Assembly (NCBI GenBank): GCA_963824215.1
Contig: CAWGOE010000001.1
Location: 682,001-746,000 of the forward strand
Source of the DNA: VRUE01 sp963824215
Lineage (GTDB): Bacteria; Actinomycetota; Thermoleophilia; Solirubrobacterales; 70-9
Direction of reading: 5' to 3'
DNA length: 64,000 nt
Part shown: one piece after another, positions 49,279 to 57,036 of the stretch
Layout: every line of letters begins with the position of its first letter
Position numbering within the stretch: the stretch's first letter is position 1
The notes under the pieces: generated by a model
Database searches by the model: none
Seen by the model: only the letters and a program-made list of their open reading frames with translations
Told to the model about the DNA's origin: nothing
Translations under genes and position numbers: made by a program

Positions 49279-50990
49279 TCGGAGACCGCCGCGGCGGAGC
49301 CCTCGGTCGGCCAGCGCTCGTCGACGACGGCTCGTGCCAGCTGATGGCTGCGCCGGTGCCCGGTGACGGCGAGCAGGAACTGGTCGCGGTCGAGCACGAG
49401 CAGCTGGGTGTCCACGGTCGTGCGCACGGTCGCGGTGCGCGGGACGTCGTGCAGCAGCGCGATCTCGCCGAAGGATTCCCCGGGGCCCTCGTTGCGGCGG
49501 AACTCACCGTTTTCGAAGACCTCCACCTGGCCCTGCTCGATGAGGAAGAAGCGCTCGCCGATCTCGCCCTGGACGATCACGTCCTCGCCCGCCGGCACGG
49601 CGAGAGGCGCCAGGTCGTGGCTGAGCCGCTCCAGGGTCGCCAGGGGCAGCGGCGCGAAGATCGAGTTGCCGCGCAGGAGCCTGTAATGGTCCTCGGCGAC
49701 GGGGGCGCCAACCTCGTAGGCGCGCAGCCGCCTCCACCAGAGCGCCACGAAGACCGGCAGCAGCGCCCCGAGAGCGATCAGCGCCCCGCGCACGTGCAGC
49801 AGTTCGACGAGGAAGACGGCGCCGATCGAGCCGAGGGCCATCGCCCCCTGTCGGCCTGACTCGAGCGCGCCGATGACGCGACCGAGCGTCTCATCAGAGC
49901 CCAGTCGCTGCATCAGCGTCTTCGCGGCTACCTCGACGAAGACGAAGCCGACCCCGATTCCCAGCCAGCCGGCGTAGGCAGCTGCGGTCTCGGGAATGAA
50001 ACCGGGCAACATCGTCGCCAGGCCGACCAGAAGGCTGCCGCCCGCGATTGCGGGCACGAGCCGGCCCCGGTCGAACAGCATCGCCAGAGCCATCGCGCCG
50101 ATCACGGCGCCGATCCCCCAAGTTGCGTTGAGGAAGCCGACGCTGCCTTGGCCGAGGTGGAGCAGCTCCAGCGCCATCACCACGACCATCACGTCGGCGA
50201 ACCCCTCGAAGAGGAAGAGCAGCACCATCGTCGCAGCGGAGAGCCGCAGCGCTGGGTGGAAGGCCAGCGCTCGCGCCCCGCGCGTGACCTCGCGGAAGGC
50301 GCCCGCCACCTCGTCCTCCTCGGCCACGTACTCGGGTCGCCGGTCGCCGTGAACCCCATAGACGAGCAGGCACACGAGTAGGGCGGCACCGCCCGCCACG
50401 CCGATTACGAAGGCGGGAGAGGTCAAACCGAGCAGAACGCCGGCGAGCAGCGCGGCGGCGACGAAGCCGACGTTTTCCATCACGCTGTGGGTGACGTTGC
50501 TGGCCGAAAGCTGTTGAGGCGTCTCCACCAGCGTTGGCGTCAGCGCCGCATGCGCCGGGCTGTACCCGCAGGAGGCGATCGCGAAGAGCGCCGGGAAGGC
50601 GAAGACCACCGCGGTGGGTGCGTCGAGGGCGGCGGCCGCGGCCGCCGCGCAGAGAACGGCTGCGGAGATCGCCGCGCTGACGAGCATCACCGAGCGGCGC
50701 GGAAAGCGGTCGATCAGCAATCCGACCAGCGGCGAGACCGCCGCTGCTGGCAGGAAGCGGACGAGGGCGACGATGCCAACTCCCGCGGCGCCGTGCGCAT
50801 CGAACCCGTAGACGCCGAGGGCGATCGTGAAGGCCCAAGTGGCGAAGGACATTGCCGCGGTGGCGACGCCGAGTCGCCCCATGTCCGGGTTGGCGAAATC
50901 GACCGTGAGGGCGCGCAGACTGGTCTTCCATGCGGTCCAGGTGCGCGAGATCACCCGCCGCAAGATAACCGGCGGTGGAGAAAACCACAT
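49275..50990 (-). CDS. MFS transporter fused to a cyclic-nucleotide-binding domain
   Basis: The 571-residue protein has about 10-12 membrane helices of MFS type in residues 30-430, with a motif-A-like LIDRFPRRSVML. A cyclic nucleotide-binding domain follows at 445-560 (PAGEDVIVQGEIGERFFLIEQG, GESFGEIALLHDVPRTATV) with the Arg and Glu of the phosphate cassette. It could be a transporter gated by cAMP. The start ATG 50990 or GTG 50954 is uncertain. It overlaps the cyclase gene, so both likely work together. Confidence 0.87.
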   Translation of the reverse strand: MWFSPPPVILRRVISRTWTAWKTSLRALTVDFANPDMGRLGVATAAMSFATWAFTIALGVYGFDAHGAAGVGIVALVRFLPAAAVSPLVGLLIDRFPRRSVMLVSAAISAAVLCAAAAAAALDAPTAVVFAFPALFAIASCGYSPAHAALTPTLVETPQQLSASNVTHSVMENVGFVAAALLAGVLLGLTSPAFVIGVAGGAALLVCLLVYGVHGDRRPEYVAEEDEVAGAFREVTRGARALAFHPALRLSAATMVLLFLFEGFADVMVVVMALELLHLGQGSVGFLNATWGIGAVIGAMALAMLFDRGRLVPAIAGGSLLVGLATMLPGFIPETAAAYAGWLGIGVGFVFVEVAAKTLMQRLGSDETLGRVIGALESGRQGAMALGSIGAVFLVELLHVRGALIALGALLPVFVALWWRRLRAYEVGAPVAEDHYRLLRGNSIFAPLPLATLERLSHDLAPLAVPAGEDVIVQGEIGERFFLIEQGQVEVFENGEFRRNEGPGESFGEIALLHDVPRTATVRTTVDTQLLVLDRDQFLLAVTGHRRSHQLARAVVDERWPTEGSAAAVSE

Positions 50991-51025
50991 CGATTGCCCG
51001 AACCAAGGCCCCGGAGGCCTACGGG

Positions 51026-51031
51026 TAGCAT
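51026..51031 (+). promoter_or_regulatory. probable -10 box of the acyl-CoA ligase gene
   Basis: TAGCAT lies 7 nt before ATG 51039 without a Shine-Dalgarno. It matches the leaderless pattern seen at other genes in the window. Confidence 0.45.
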
Positions 51032-51038
51032 CTTCGCG

Positions 51039-52631
51039 ATGCAGATCGACGGGGCATTGCTCGACGCTCCCGCGGCGCCGCTGAGCGAGCTGCTGGCGGC
51101 GGGCCTGGCGGCGACTCCGCACGAGCCGGCGCTGGTCTCGGCGGAACGGGAGATCGCCTGGGAAGAGCTCGAGGACGCGAGCCTGCGACTTGCCGGCGCC
51201 TATCTGGAGCTTGGGCTGGAGAGGGGCGACCGGATCGCCTCGCTGATGCCCAACCGCATCGCCTTGGTCATCCACTACCTCGCCTGCTTCAAGGCCGGTC
51301 TGGTCGCGACGCCGCTCAACTACCGCTACACGTTCCGTGAGATTGACCACGCGCTCGAGGTCAGCGGCGCATCGGCGTTGCTGGCTCACGCCGAGCGGGG
51401 CGAGGATTTGGCCGCCAGCCAGCTCGTCGCCAAGCTGCCGTTGGGGACGATCGCCTATGGCGACTCCGAAGCTGAGGAGAGGAGCTCGGGCGATGGGGCG
51501 GGGCAGCGCTTCTTCATGGAGTTGCTCGAGGCCGAGCCCGCCGCGGGCCTGACCCCGCCCGCGTTCTCCGACCCCGCGGCGATCTTCTTCACCTCGGGCA
51601 GCACCGGCCCGGCCAAGGGGGTCACCCATACGCACGAGACGCTGCGCTGGATGATGGCCAGCGCAATCGATGCCTTCGAGCTCAGCTCCGAGGACGTCTT
51701 CCTGCCCGGTTCCTCGATGTCCCACATTGGCTCGTTCCTCTGGACTCTGAGCACGCTCTCGGTTGGCGGCCGCGTGGTCGTCGCCCGTGGCTATGACGCC
51801 CATGAGCTGCTGCCGCTCCTGCGCGAGCACAAGCCGACGGTGCTGGCGATGATCCCCGCCGCGCTGGCGGCGCTGATCCGCGATCACGACTTGACCCACG
51901 GCGACTTCGCCTCGCTGCGGATCTGCCGGGCTGGAGCTGACAAGGTCTCGACCGAGCTGCTGAGCGAGTTCGCCGCGCTCGCCGGCTTCCCGATCGACGA
52001 GGGCTATGGCATGACCGAGGTCGGCCTGGCAACGCTCAACCCACCCTCGGGCCCGATCAAGCAGGGCTCGATCGGGCCGCCGATCGGCGGCTTCAGCGTT
52101 GCCCTTCGCGACGAGGAGGGGGACTCGGTGGAGGAGCCGGGGACGGTCGGCCGCGTCTGGATCAAGACGCGTAGCCGCATGGTCGGTTACTGGGAGGCGC
52201 CTGAGGCGACCGCCGAGATCTTGCGCGAGGATTGGCTCGACTCCGGTGACCTCGCCCGCGCCGACGAGGACGGCTACCTCTGGTTCTTCGGCCGCAAGAA
52301 GCAGGTCATCGTCCACGACGGCTCCAACATCAGCCCCCTCGAGGTAGAGAGCGCACTGACCGGGCACCCTGCCGTTGCCCTAGCCGGCGTCGTCGGCGTC
52401 CACGACACGGTCCACGGCGAGAGCGTGCGCGCCTACGTCACCCTCCGCGCCGAGGCGGAGCGCCCGTCGAGCGCAGACCTAATCGTCTTCTGCCGCGACC
52501 GCGTTGGCTACAAGGCGCCGGAGGAGGTCGTCGTCCTCGACGAGATGCCACTCAACCCAACCGGCAAGATCGACCGAGTTGGGCTGAAGAAGATGGCCGA
52601 GGACCACCTCCACCCGCACGGCCTCTCCTGA
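51039..52631 (+). CDS. AMP-dependent acyl-CoA synthetase/ligase
   Basis: The 530-residue ANL-superfamily enzyme has the P-loop-like FFTSGSTGPAKGVTHT, the motif GYGMTEVGL, DSGDLARADEDGYLWFFGR and the C-terminal catalytic Lys in NPTGKIDRV. It activates a carboxylic acid as acyl-AMP and transfers it to CoA; substrate unknown (fatty or aromatic acid). ATG 51039 is supported by the -10 box at 51026-51031. It is divergently transcribed from the MFS gene. Confidence 0.92.
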   Translation: MQIDGALLDAPAAPLSELLAAGLAATPHEPALVSAEREIAWEELEDASLRLAGAYLELGLERGDRIASLMPNRIALVIHYLACFKAGLVATPLNYRYTFREIDHALEVSGASALLAHAERGEDLAASQLVAKLPLGTIAYGDSEAEERSSGDGAGQRFFMELLEAEPAAGLTPPAFSDPAAIFFTSGSTGPAKGVTHTHETLRWMMASAIDAFELSSEDVFLPGSSMSHIGSFLWTLSTLSVGGRVVVARGYDAHELLPLLREHKPTVLAMIPAALAALIRDHDLTHGDFASLRICRAGADKVSTELLSEFAALAGFPIDEGYGMTEVGLATLNPPSGPIKQGSIGPPIGGFSVALRDEEGDSVEEPGTVGRVWIKTRSRMVGYWEAPEATAEILREDWLDSGDLARADEDGYLWFFGRKKQVIVHDGSNISPLEVESALTGHPAVALAGVVGVHDTVHGESVRAYVTLRAEAERPSSADLIVFCRDRVGYKAPEEVVVLDEMPLNPTGKIDRVGLKKMAEDHLHPHGLS

Positions 52632-52641
52632 CGCCCTCCGC

Positions 52642-53040
52642 ATGAACGAGCCGAGCTACGAACTGAGGCCGGTCGGCAGGGTCGAGTCGCCGTTAATCGA
52701 CCGGGCTTCCGCACCCAAGCAGGGGAACGAGGGGGCGCCCGAGGCGTTGATCGTCTTCGAGCAAGATGTCCTCGAGGCGCTCGACGGCATCGAGGCCGGT
52801 GATGAGGTCCTCGTGTTCACCTGGCTGGACCGCACGGACCGCAGCGTCCTACGGGTCCATCCGCGTGACAATCCCGCCAACCCCGTTCAGGGCGTCTTCA
52901 ACACCCGGTCCCAAGACCGGCCGAACCCGATCGGGCTGCACCCCGTCACGGTGGTCTCCCTCGATGGAGCGACGATGCGGGTGCGGGACCTCGAGGCTCT
53001 GGACGGCACCCCCGTCCTCGACGTTAAGCCCGTGCTCTGA
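52642..53040 (+). CDS. trmO: tRNA (N6-threonylcarbamoyladenosine37) methyltransferase TrmO
   Basis: The 132-residue TsaA/TrmO-fold protein has PVGRVESPLID and the signature FNTRSQDRPNPIGLHPVTVV. It methylates t6A37 in tRNA-Thr with S-adenosylmethionine. It lies 10 nt after the ligase gene, probably in one operon, and its 3' end overlaps a convergent hydrolase gene by 17 bp. Confidence 0.9.
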   Translation: MNEPSYELRPVGRVESPLIDRASAPKQGNEGAPEALIVFEQDVLEALDGIEAGDEVLVFTWLDRTDRSVLRVHPRDNPANPVQGVFNTRSQDRPNPIGLHPVTVVSLDGATMRVRDLEALDGTPVLDVKPVL

Positions 53041-53857
53041 GCGCGGCGTCGAGCGCGCCGGAGATCAGATCGGGGCGTTCGATCTGCGGGTAGTGGGCGG
53101 TGTCTGGAAGCTCGATCGTCGGCACGCCGGGGCGCAGGGCTTGGAGCCCGCGGAGAACCTCGGTGCGGGCGACGGGATCCTGCAGGCCCCAGGCGAGGGT
53201 CAGGGGTCCGGGCCAGTCGCGGATCGCGCCGTGCCAGCGTTCGGTGAAGCGTTCGCGCTCGGCCATGTAGTTGATCGTCAAGTGAGCGATTTGCTGGCCG
53301 CCACCGTGCGAGATCAGCGCCCATTGGTCCGCCGCCTCCTCAGCGCTGAGCGGATGCTCGGGGGAGAAGATCCGGGAGAACTGGGCGCGGAAGCTGCGCT
53401 CGCTCGTCAGCCGGGCGAAGAGCGGCCCGAGCCGGCCGCGCAGGAGCTTCTGACCCAGGGTCGGCTGCGCGAGGTGCAGCAGCATGCTGCCGTTGAAAAG
53501 CAGCGCGCCGCTCAGCTCGATCGCCAGCTCGCCGCGCAGGTCACGCGCCATCAGCTCGGTCGCGACTGAGGTGCCCATGTCGTGGCCGATCAGGAATACG
53601 GGTGGGGAGCCAGCGCGGCGGACCAGCTCTTCGGCCGCGTCGGCCTGCCAGGCAAGCGTGTAGATGTGGTCACGCGGCTTCTCGGAGAGGCCGAAGCCGA
53701 GGAAGTCGAAGCAGAGCGTTGCCTCTCCTCGCGGGCGGAGCTCGAACAGCGGCCGCCAGTCATAGGAGCTGGAAGGAAAGCCGTGGAGGAAGAGGAGCAG
53801 GGGTGAATCGGTCCCGCCCTCACCCCGGCGGCGGACGAACAGCCTGCGGTCGAGCAC
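53024..53857 (-). CDS. alpha/beta hydrolase (haloalkane dehalogenase/epoxide hydrolase-like)
   Basis: The 277-residue alpha/beta-hydrolase has FLHGFPSSSYDW, the nucleophile elbow GHDMGTSVA with Asp as nucleophile and a His in DTAHYPQIE. Asp nucleophiles are used by haloalkane dehalogenases and epoxide hydrolases, so that branch is preferred. No signal peptide is visible. Substrate unknown. Confidence 0.87.
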   Translation of the reverse strand: MLDRRLFVRRRGEGGTDSPLLLFLHGFPSSSYDWRPLFELRPRGEATLCFDFLGFGLSEKPRDHIYTLAWQADAAEELVRRAGSPPVFLIGHDMGTSVATELMARDLRGELAIELSGALLFNGSMLLHLAQPTLGQKLLRGRLGPLFARLTSERSFRAQFSRIFSPEHPLSAEEAADQWALISHGGGQQIAHLTINYMAERERFTERWHGAIRDWPGPLTLAWGLQDPVARTEVLRGLQALRPGVPTIELPDTAHYPQIERPDLISGALDAALRARA

Positions 53858-53901
53858 CTCCTCGCTTGCCCCGTCGTCCCTCCAGCGTTGGACTCTCTCG
53901 G

Positions 53902-54765
53902 TCAGGCGACGAACCCCTCGGGCTCCTCGACCACGCCGTTGACCAGCTCGCCGATGCCCTCGATCTCGACCCGCACGGTGTCGCCTACGTGGAGCAGGTT
54001 GTCGCGGATCGGCTGGCGGCCGAGGCCGACCCCGGCGGGGGTGCCGGTCGCGATCACGTCGCCGGGCTCGAGCGTAAACGCTTCCGAGAGGTGGGAGACC
54101 TGCTGGAAGCAGTCGAAGACCATCTCGCTGGTGCGCGCGTCCTGGCGCTCCTCGTCGTTGACGAAGCAGCGGATCGCGAGGTCGTTGGGATCGCCGAACT
54201 CATCGGCGGTCACCAGCCAGGGGCCGAGCGGCCCATGGGTGTCGAACGACTTGCCGATCGTCATCGTCTGCGCTTTGCCCTGCCAGTCGCGCACACTGAC
54301 GTCGTTGGCACAGGTGTAGCCGGCGATCACCGCCGGGGCGTCCTCGACCGAGACGTGACGGCAGCGCTTGCCGATCACCAGCGCGAGCTCCGCCTCGTAG
54401 TCGAGGAAGGTCGAGACCTTCGGCATGTGGACATCGGCACCGGGGCCGACCACGCAGCTCACCTGCTTGTTGAAGAAGACCGGGACCTCGGGTGCCTCCA
54501 TGCCCATCTCCTCGATGTGGTCGCGGTAGTTGAGCGCTATCGCCAGGTACTTGCGGGGCGCGGCAGGGGCGAGCAGCTCTGCGTCGGAGAGCGCCAATCG
54601 TGGCGCATTGGTTGCCAACGCCGCCAGCTTCGCGCTGCCGATCTCCTCCAGCGCCCTGGCCGGTTCGGCCGGAGCGTCGGTCGAGGAGAGGTCGATCACC
54701 TCCTCGCCTTCGACAACGCCGAGCGCCGCATCGCCGCCCGCGGTTGCGAAGCGGCAGAGCTTCAT
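53902..54765 (-). CDS. fumarylacetoacetate hydrolase family protein
   Basis: The 287-residue FAH-fold enzyme has YLAIALNYRDHIEEMG, FFNKQVSCVVGPGADV and DYEAELALVIGKRCR with the metal carboxylates, and GYTCANDVSVRDWQ. The family cleaves or hydrates beta-diketo acids in aromatic degradation. The start ATG 54765 (MKLCRFATAGG) is chosen because it matches the domain start. It overlaps the DUF3817 gene by 4 nt. Confidence 0.9.
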   Translation of the reverse strand: MKLCRFATAGGDAALGVVEGEEVIDLSSTDAPAEPARALEEIGSAKLAALATNAPRLALSDAELLAPAAPRKYLAIALNYRDHIEEMGMEAPEVPVFFNKQVSCVVGPGADVHMPKVSTFLDYEAELALVIGKRCRHVSVEDAPAVIAGYTCANDVSVRDWQGKAQTMTIGKSFDTHGPLGPWLVTADEFGDPNDLAIRCFVNDEERQDARTSEMVFDCFQQVSHLSEAFTLEPGDVIATGTPAGVGLGRQPIRDNLLHVGDTVRVEIEGIGELVNGVVEEPEGFVA

Positions 54766-55061
54766 CGGGCCGAGGCCTCCTCGGCCCGCCGTGCTTCCCG
54801 AACCAGCCACCAGTCGACGACGTAGCCGCCGAAGGGGACGACGGCGCCGACCAGGATCCAGAAGGTCGTCTTCGCCGACCAGCCGGCGTCGGATCGCAGG
54901 TTGAGCGCGACGATCACGTAGAGGATGAAGAGCCCGCCGTGGATCGGCCCGAGGATCTGCACTCCCAGCTCACTGCCCCCGGTGCGTTTGATGTAGGACG
55001 CGATCAGGAGGGCGATGAAGCTGGTCGCCTCGGTCAGGGCGATAACCCGCATGACTTTCAC
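54762..55061 (-). CDS. DUF3817 integral membrane protein
   Basis: The 99-residue protein has three hydrophobic helices (VIALTEATSFIALLIASY, PIHGGLFILYVIVALNL, TFWILVGAVVPFGGYVVDWW). DUF3817 proteins are common in actinobacteria with no known function. The gene overlaps the FAH gene start. Confidence 0.82.
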   Translation of the reverse strand: MKVMRVIALTEATSFIALLIASYIKRTGGSELGVQILGPIHGGLFILYVIVALNLRSDAGWSAKTTFWILVGAVVPFGGYVVDWWLVREARRAEEASAR

Positions 55062-55072
55062 GGCCGGGAACC

Positions 55073-55462
55073 TTATTGGAGCTCGGCGAGGAGCTCCGTG
55101 ACTCGCCGTTCGATCTCATCGCGGGTCGCGCGGACCTCGGCCAGCGGACGGCCCTTGGGGTCGGGCAGCTCCCAGTCGATGTAGCGCGTGTCGGGGATAT
55201 AGGGGCACTCGTCGCCGCACCCCATCGTCACGACCACGTCGGCCCACTCGGCGTCGGCGCGCTCGAGCTTGCGCGGGACGCGGTCGCTGAGGTCGATGCC
55301 GAGCTCGGTCATCGCCTCGACGACCTCGGGGTGGACGCGGTCGCCCGGCGTCGTCCCGGCGGAGCGCGCCTCATGAGCGCCGCTGGCGGCACGAGAGAAG
55401 AGCGCCTCGCTGATCTGTGAGCGGCCGGCGTTGTGCAGGCAGACGAAGAGGACTTGGGCCAC
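55073..55462 (-). CDS. arsenate reductase, low-molecular-weight phosphatase type
   Basis: The 129-residue protein has the P-loop VCLHNAGRS with catalytic Cys, a second Cys in MGCGDECPYIPDTR and the acid motif DWELPDPKGR. It matches thioredoxin- or mycothiol-linked ArsC enzymes (LMW-PTP fold). GTG 55462 is preferred because it begins with the fold. No ars operon is visible. Confidence 0.88.
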   Translation of the reverse strand: MAQVLFVCLHNAGRSQISEALFSRAASGAHEARSAGTTPGDRVHPEVVEAMTELGIDLSDRVPRKLERADAEWADVVVTMGCGDECPYIPDTRYIDWELPDPKGRPLAEVRATRDEIERRVTELLAELQ

Positions 55463-55555
55463 GCGCGCAGGGTATGGCGGACCCCGCCAACGTCGTGTTA
55501 ACAACCCGGATCGTTGCGTCTGCGCCGTCCGCCACTCGCTCTAACTTGGCAATGG

Positions 55556-56614
55556 ATGGATCAGCTCGACCCAACCATGTTCCAGGAGGCTCTGATCGAG
55601 ACCTCCGGCGGCTCGCTTGCGGAGGCGCCGGCGGCGCCCGAGCCGGCGCCGGCCAGGGTCTGCCTGCGCGAGCTCGAGGACGGGCAGCGGGTGAAGGGCG
55701 TCTACGCGGTTCGCCAGCGGGAGCTGCGGCGCAAGCGCAACGGCGAGCCCTGGCTGCGGCTGGTGCTTGGCGATGCCAGCGGCAGCGCCGAGGCGGTCTC
55801 CTGGGAGGACGCCGAGGAGCTCTACGCGCTCGCCGCGCCCGGGACCGCGGTCGAGGTCGGCGGGGTCTTCGAGCAGAGCGAGCGCTGGGGAGCGAAGATC
55901 AAGCTCTCAACCCTGCGCGAGGCCGCTTCGGACGAGTATGACGCTGCCGACCTGGCGGCTGAGTCGGAAGTCTCCTTCGAGGAGCTCGAGGGCAAGCTGC
56001 GCCAGCTGCTGGAGACGGTGCAGGAGCCGCAGCTGCGTGATCTACTCGAGCGCTTCTTCGGCGAGCGCTCACCGATCTGGGAGCGCTTCCGCGAGGCGCC
56101 GGCGGCAAAGGTCTACCACCAGGCCTACAGGCACGGGCTGCTCGAGCACACGGTCTCCGTCGCCCAGGCGGTCAGCGCCGCGGCCAACTTCTTCCCCGGG
56201 ATAGACCGCGAGGTCGCCGTTACCGGCGCGCTCCTCCATGACATCGGCAAGACCGTCGCCTACAACGACGATCCACTGGCGATTGACCTCACCGACGCCG
56301 GCCGGCTCGAAGGCGAGATCCCGCTCGGCTACTACACGGTGCGCCGCGAGATCGAGGAGATCCCGGGCTTCGACCCCGGCCTCGCTCAGGCCGTTCTCCA
56401 CATCATCCTCAGCCATCACGGCTCGCTCGAACATGGTTCCCCGGTCGTACCCGCGACCCGCGAGGCCGTGCTCGTCCACATGATCGACAACCTCGGCGGC
56501 CGCCTCGGCAGCTTCGACCGCCTAGAGCGCGAGCTGCCGGCGGGCGAGTCTTGGTCGGGCTTCGACCGGGCGCTCTCAGGCTCGGCCTACTTCGGTCAGC
56601 GCCAAGCCGCCTGA
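55556..56614 (+). CDS. YhaM-like 3'-5' exoribonuclease, OB-fold plus HD domain
   Basis: The 352-residue protein has an OB-fold N-terminal domain (VKGVYAVRQRELRRKRNGE, about 45-130) and an HD phosphohydrolase domain with HGLLEHTVSVA and LLHDIGKTVAY. The YhaM/KOW-type family degrades RNA from the 3' end with metal ions. ATG 55556 is chosen from several nearby starts. No Shine-Dalgarno is clear. Confidence 0.87.
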   Translation: MDQLDPTMFQEALIETSGGSLAEAPAAPEPAPARVCLRELEDGQRVKGVYAVRQRELRRKRNGEPWLRLVLGDASGSAEAVSWEDAEELYALAAPGTAVEVGGVFEQSERWGAKIKLSTLREAASDEYDAADLAAESEVSFEELEGKLRQLLETVQEPQLRDLLERFFGERSPIWERFREAPAAKVYHQAYRHGLLEHTVSVAQAVSAAANFFPGIDREVAVTGALLHDIGKTVAYNDDPLAIDLTDAGRLEGEIPLGYYTVRREIEEIPGFDPGLAQAVLHIILSHHGSLEHGSPVVPATREAVLVHMIDNLGGRLGSFDRLERELPAGESWSGFDRALSGSAYFGQRQAA

Positions 56615-56625
56615 CGCGACGCCTC

Positions 56626-56940
56626 TTAGAAGCGCCGGGTACAGCGTTCGATCTTGGCGACGTCCTGATCAGCGCGCTTGACGCAGTTGAGCAGTTTCTG
56701 CGGATTGCCCTGACGTTTGGCGACCCGGAACGAGCGCTTCACTTGGCGCTCGATCTGCGGCCCTAGATCCTCCAACGACTTGCCGATCTGGTTGAACCCG
56801 CTCTTCTCGATCGCGTCGTTCGCCGTGTCTAGAACCGGCTTGAGGATGAACAGATAGACGCAGAAGAGGATGCCGGCGCCGACCGCGAGGCGGATGATCC
56901 CGTTGGTCACGTTGCCGAAGAGGTTGCGAAGGATGTCCAT
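56626..56940 (-). CDS. small membrane protein, unknown
   Basis: The 104-residue protein has one membrane helix (IIRLAVGAGILFCVYLFILK, residues about 15-35) and a soluble basic helical tail with KLLNCVKRADQDVAKIERC containing two Cys. No known family is recognised. It is convergent with the YhaM gene. Confidence 0.6.
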   Translation of the reverse strand: MDILRNLFGNVTNGIIRLAVGAGILFCVYLFILKPVLDTANDAIEKSGFNQIGKSLEDLGPQIERQVKRSFRVAKRQGNPQKLLNCVKRADQDVAKIERCTRRF

Positions 56941-57024
56941 GCGAGCGGCACTCTATCCCGCTCGAAAGCGCCAAAATGCGGGAATAGAGGGGTTTCGGCC
57001 GGGGGGCCGCGAGCCCGCTCTCAC

Positions 57025-57030
57025 TATTCT
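57025..57030 (+). promoter_or_regulatory. probable -10 box of the PafBC-like gene
   Basis: TATTCT ends 6 nt before GTG 57037, fitting the leaderless pattern. Confidence 0.45.
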
Positions 57031-57036
57031 GGGCTC

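Noticed and set aside
47399..49507. 702-residue minus-strand ORF overlapping the cyclase and MFS genes in another frame
   Set aside because: It is rich in Arg/Pro/Ala without any domain, a typical shifted-frame translation of high-GC DNA.
50990..52367. Long in-frame upstream extension of the MFS-cNMP gene
   Set aside because: It would run antisense through the acyl-CoA ligase gene, which has clear motifs; the membrane protein starts at 50990 or 50954.
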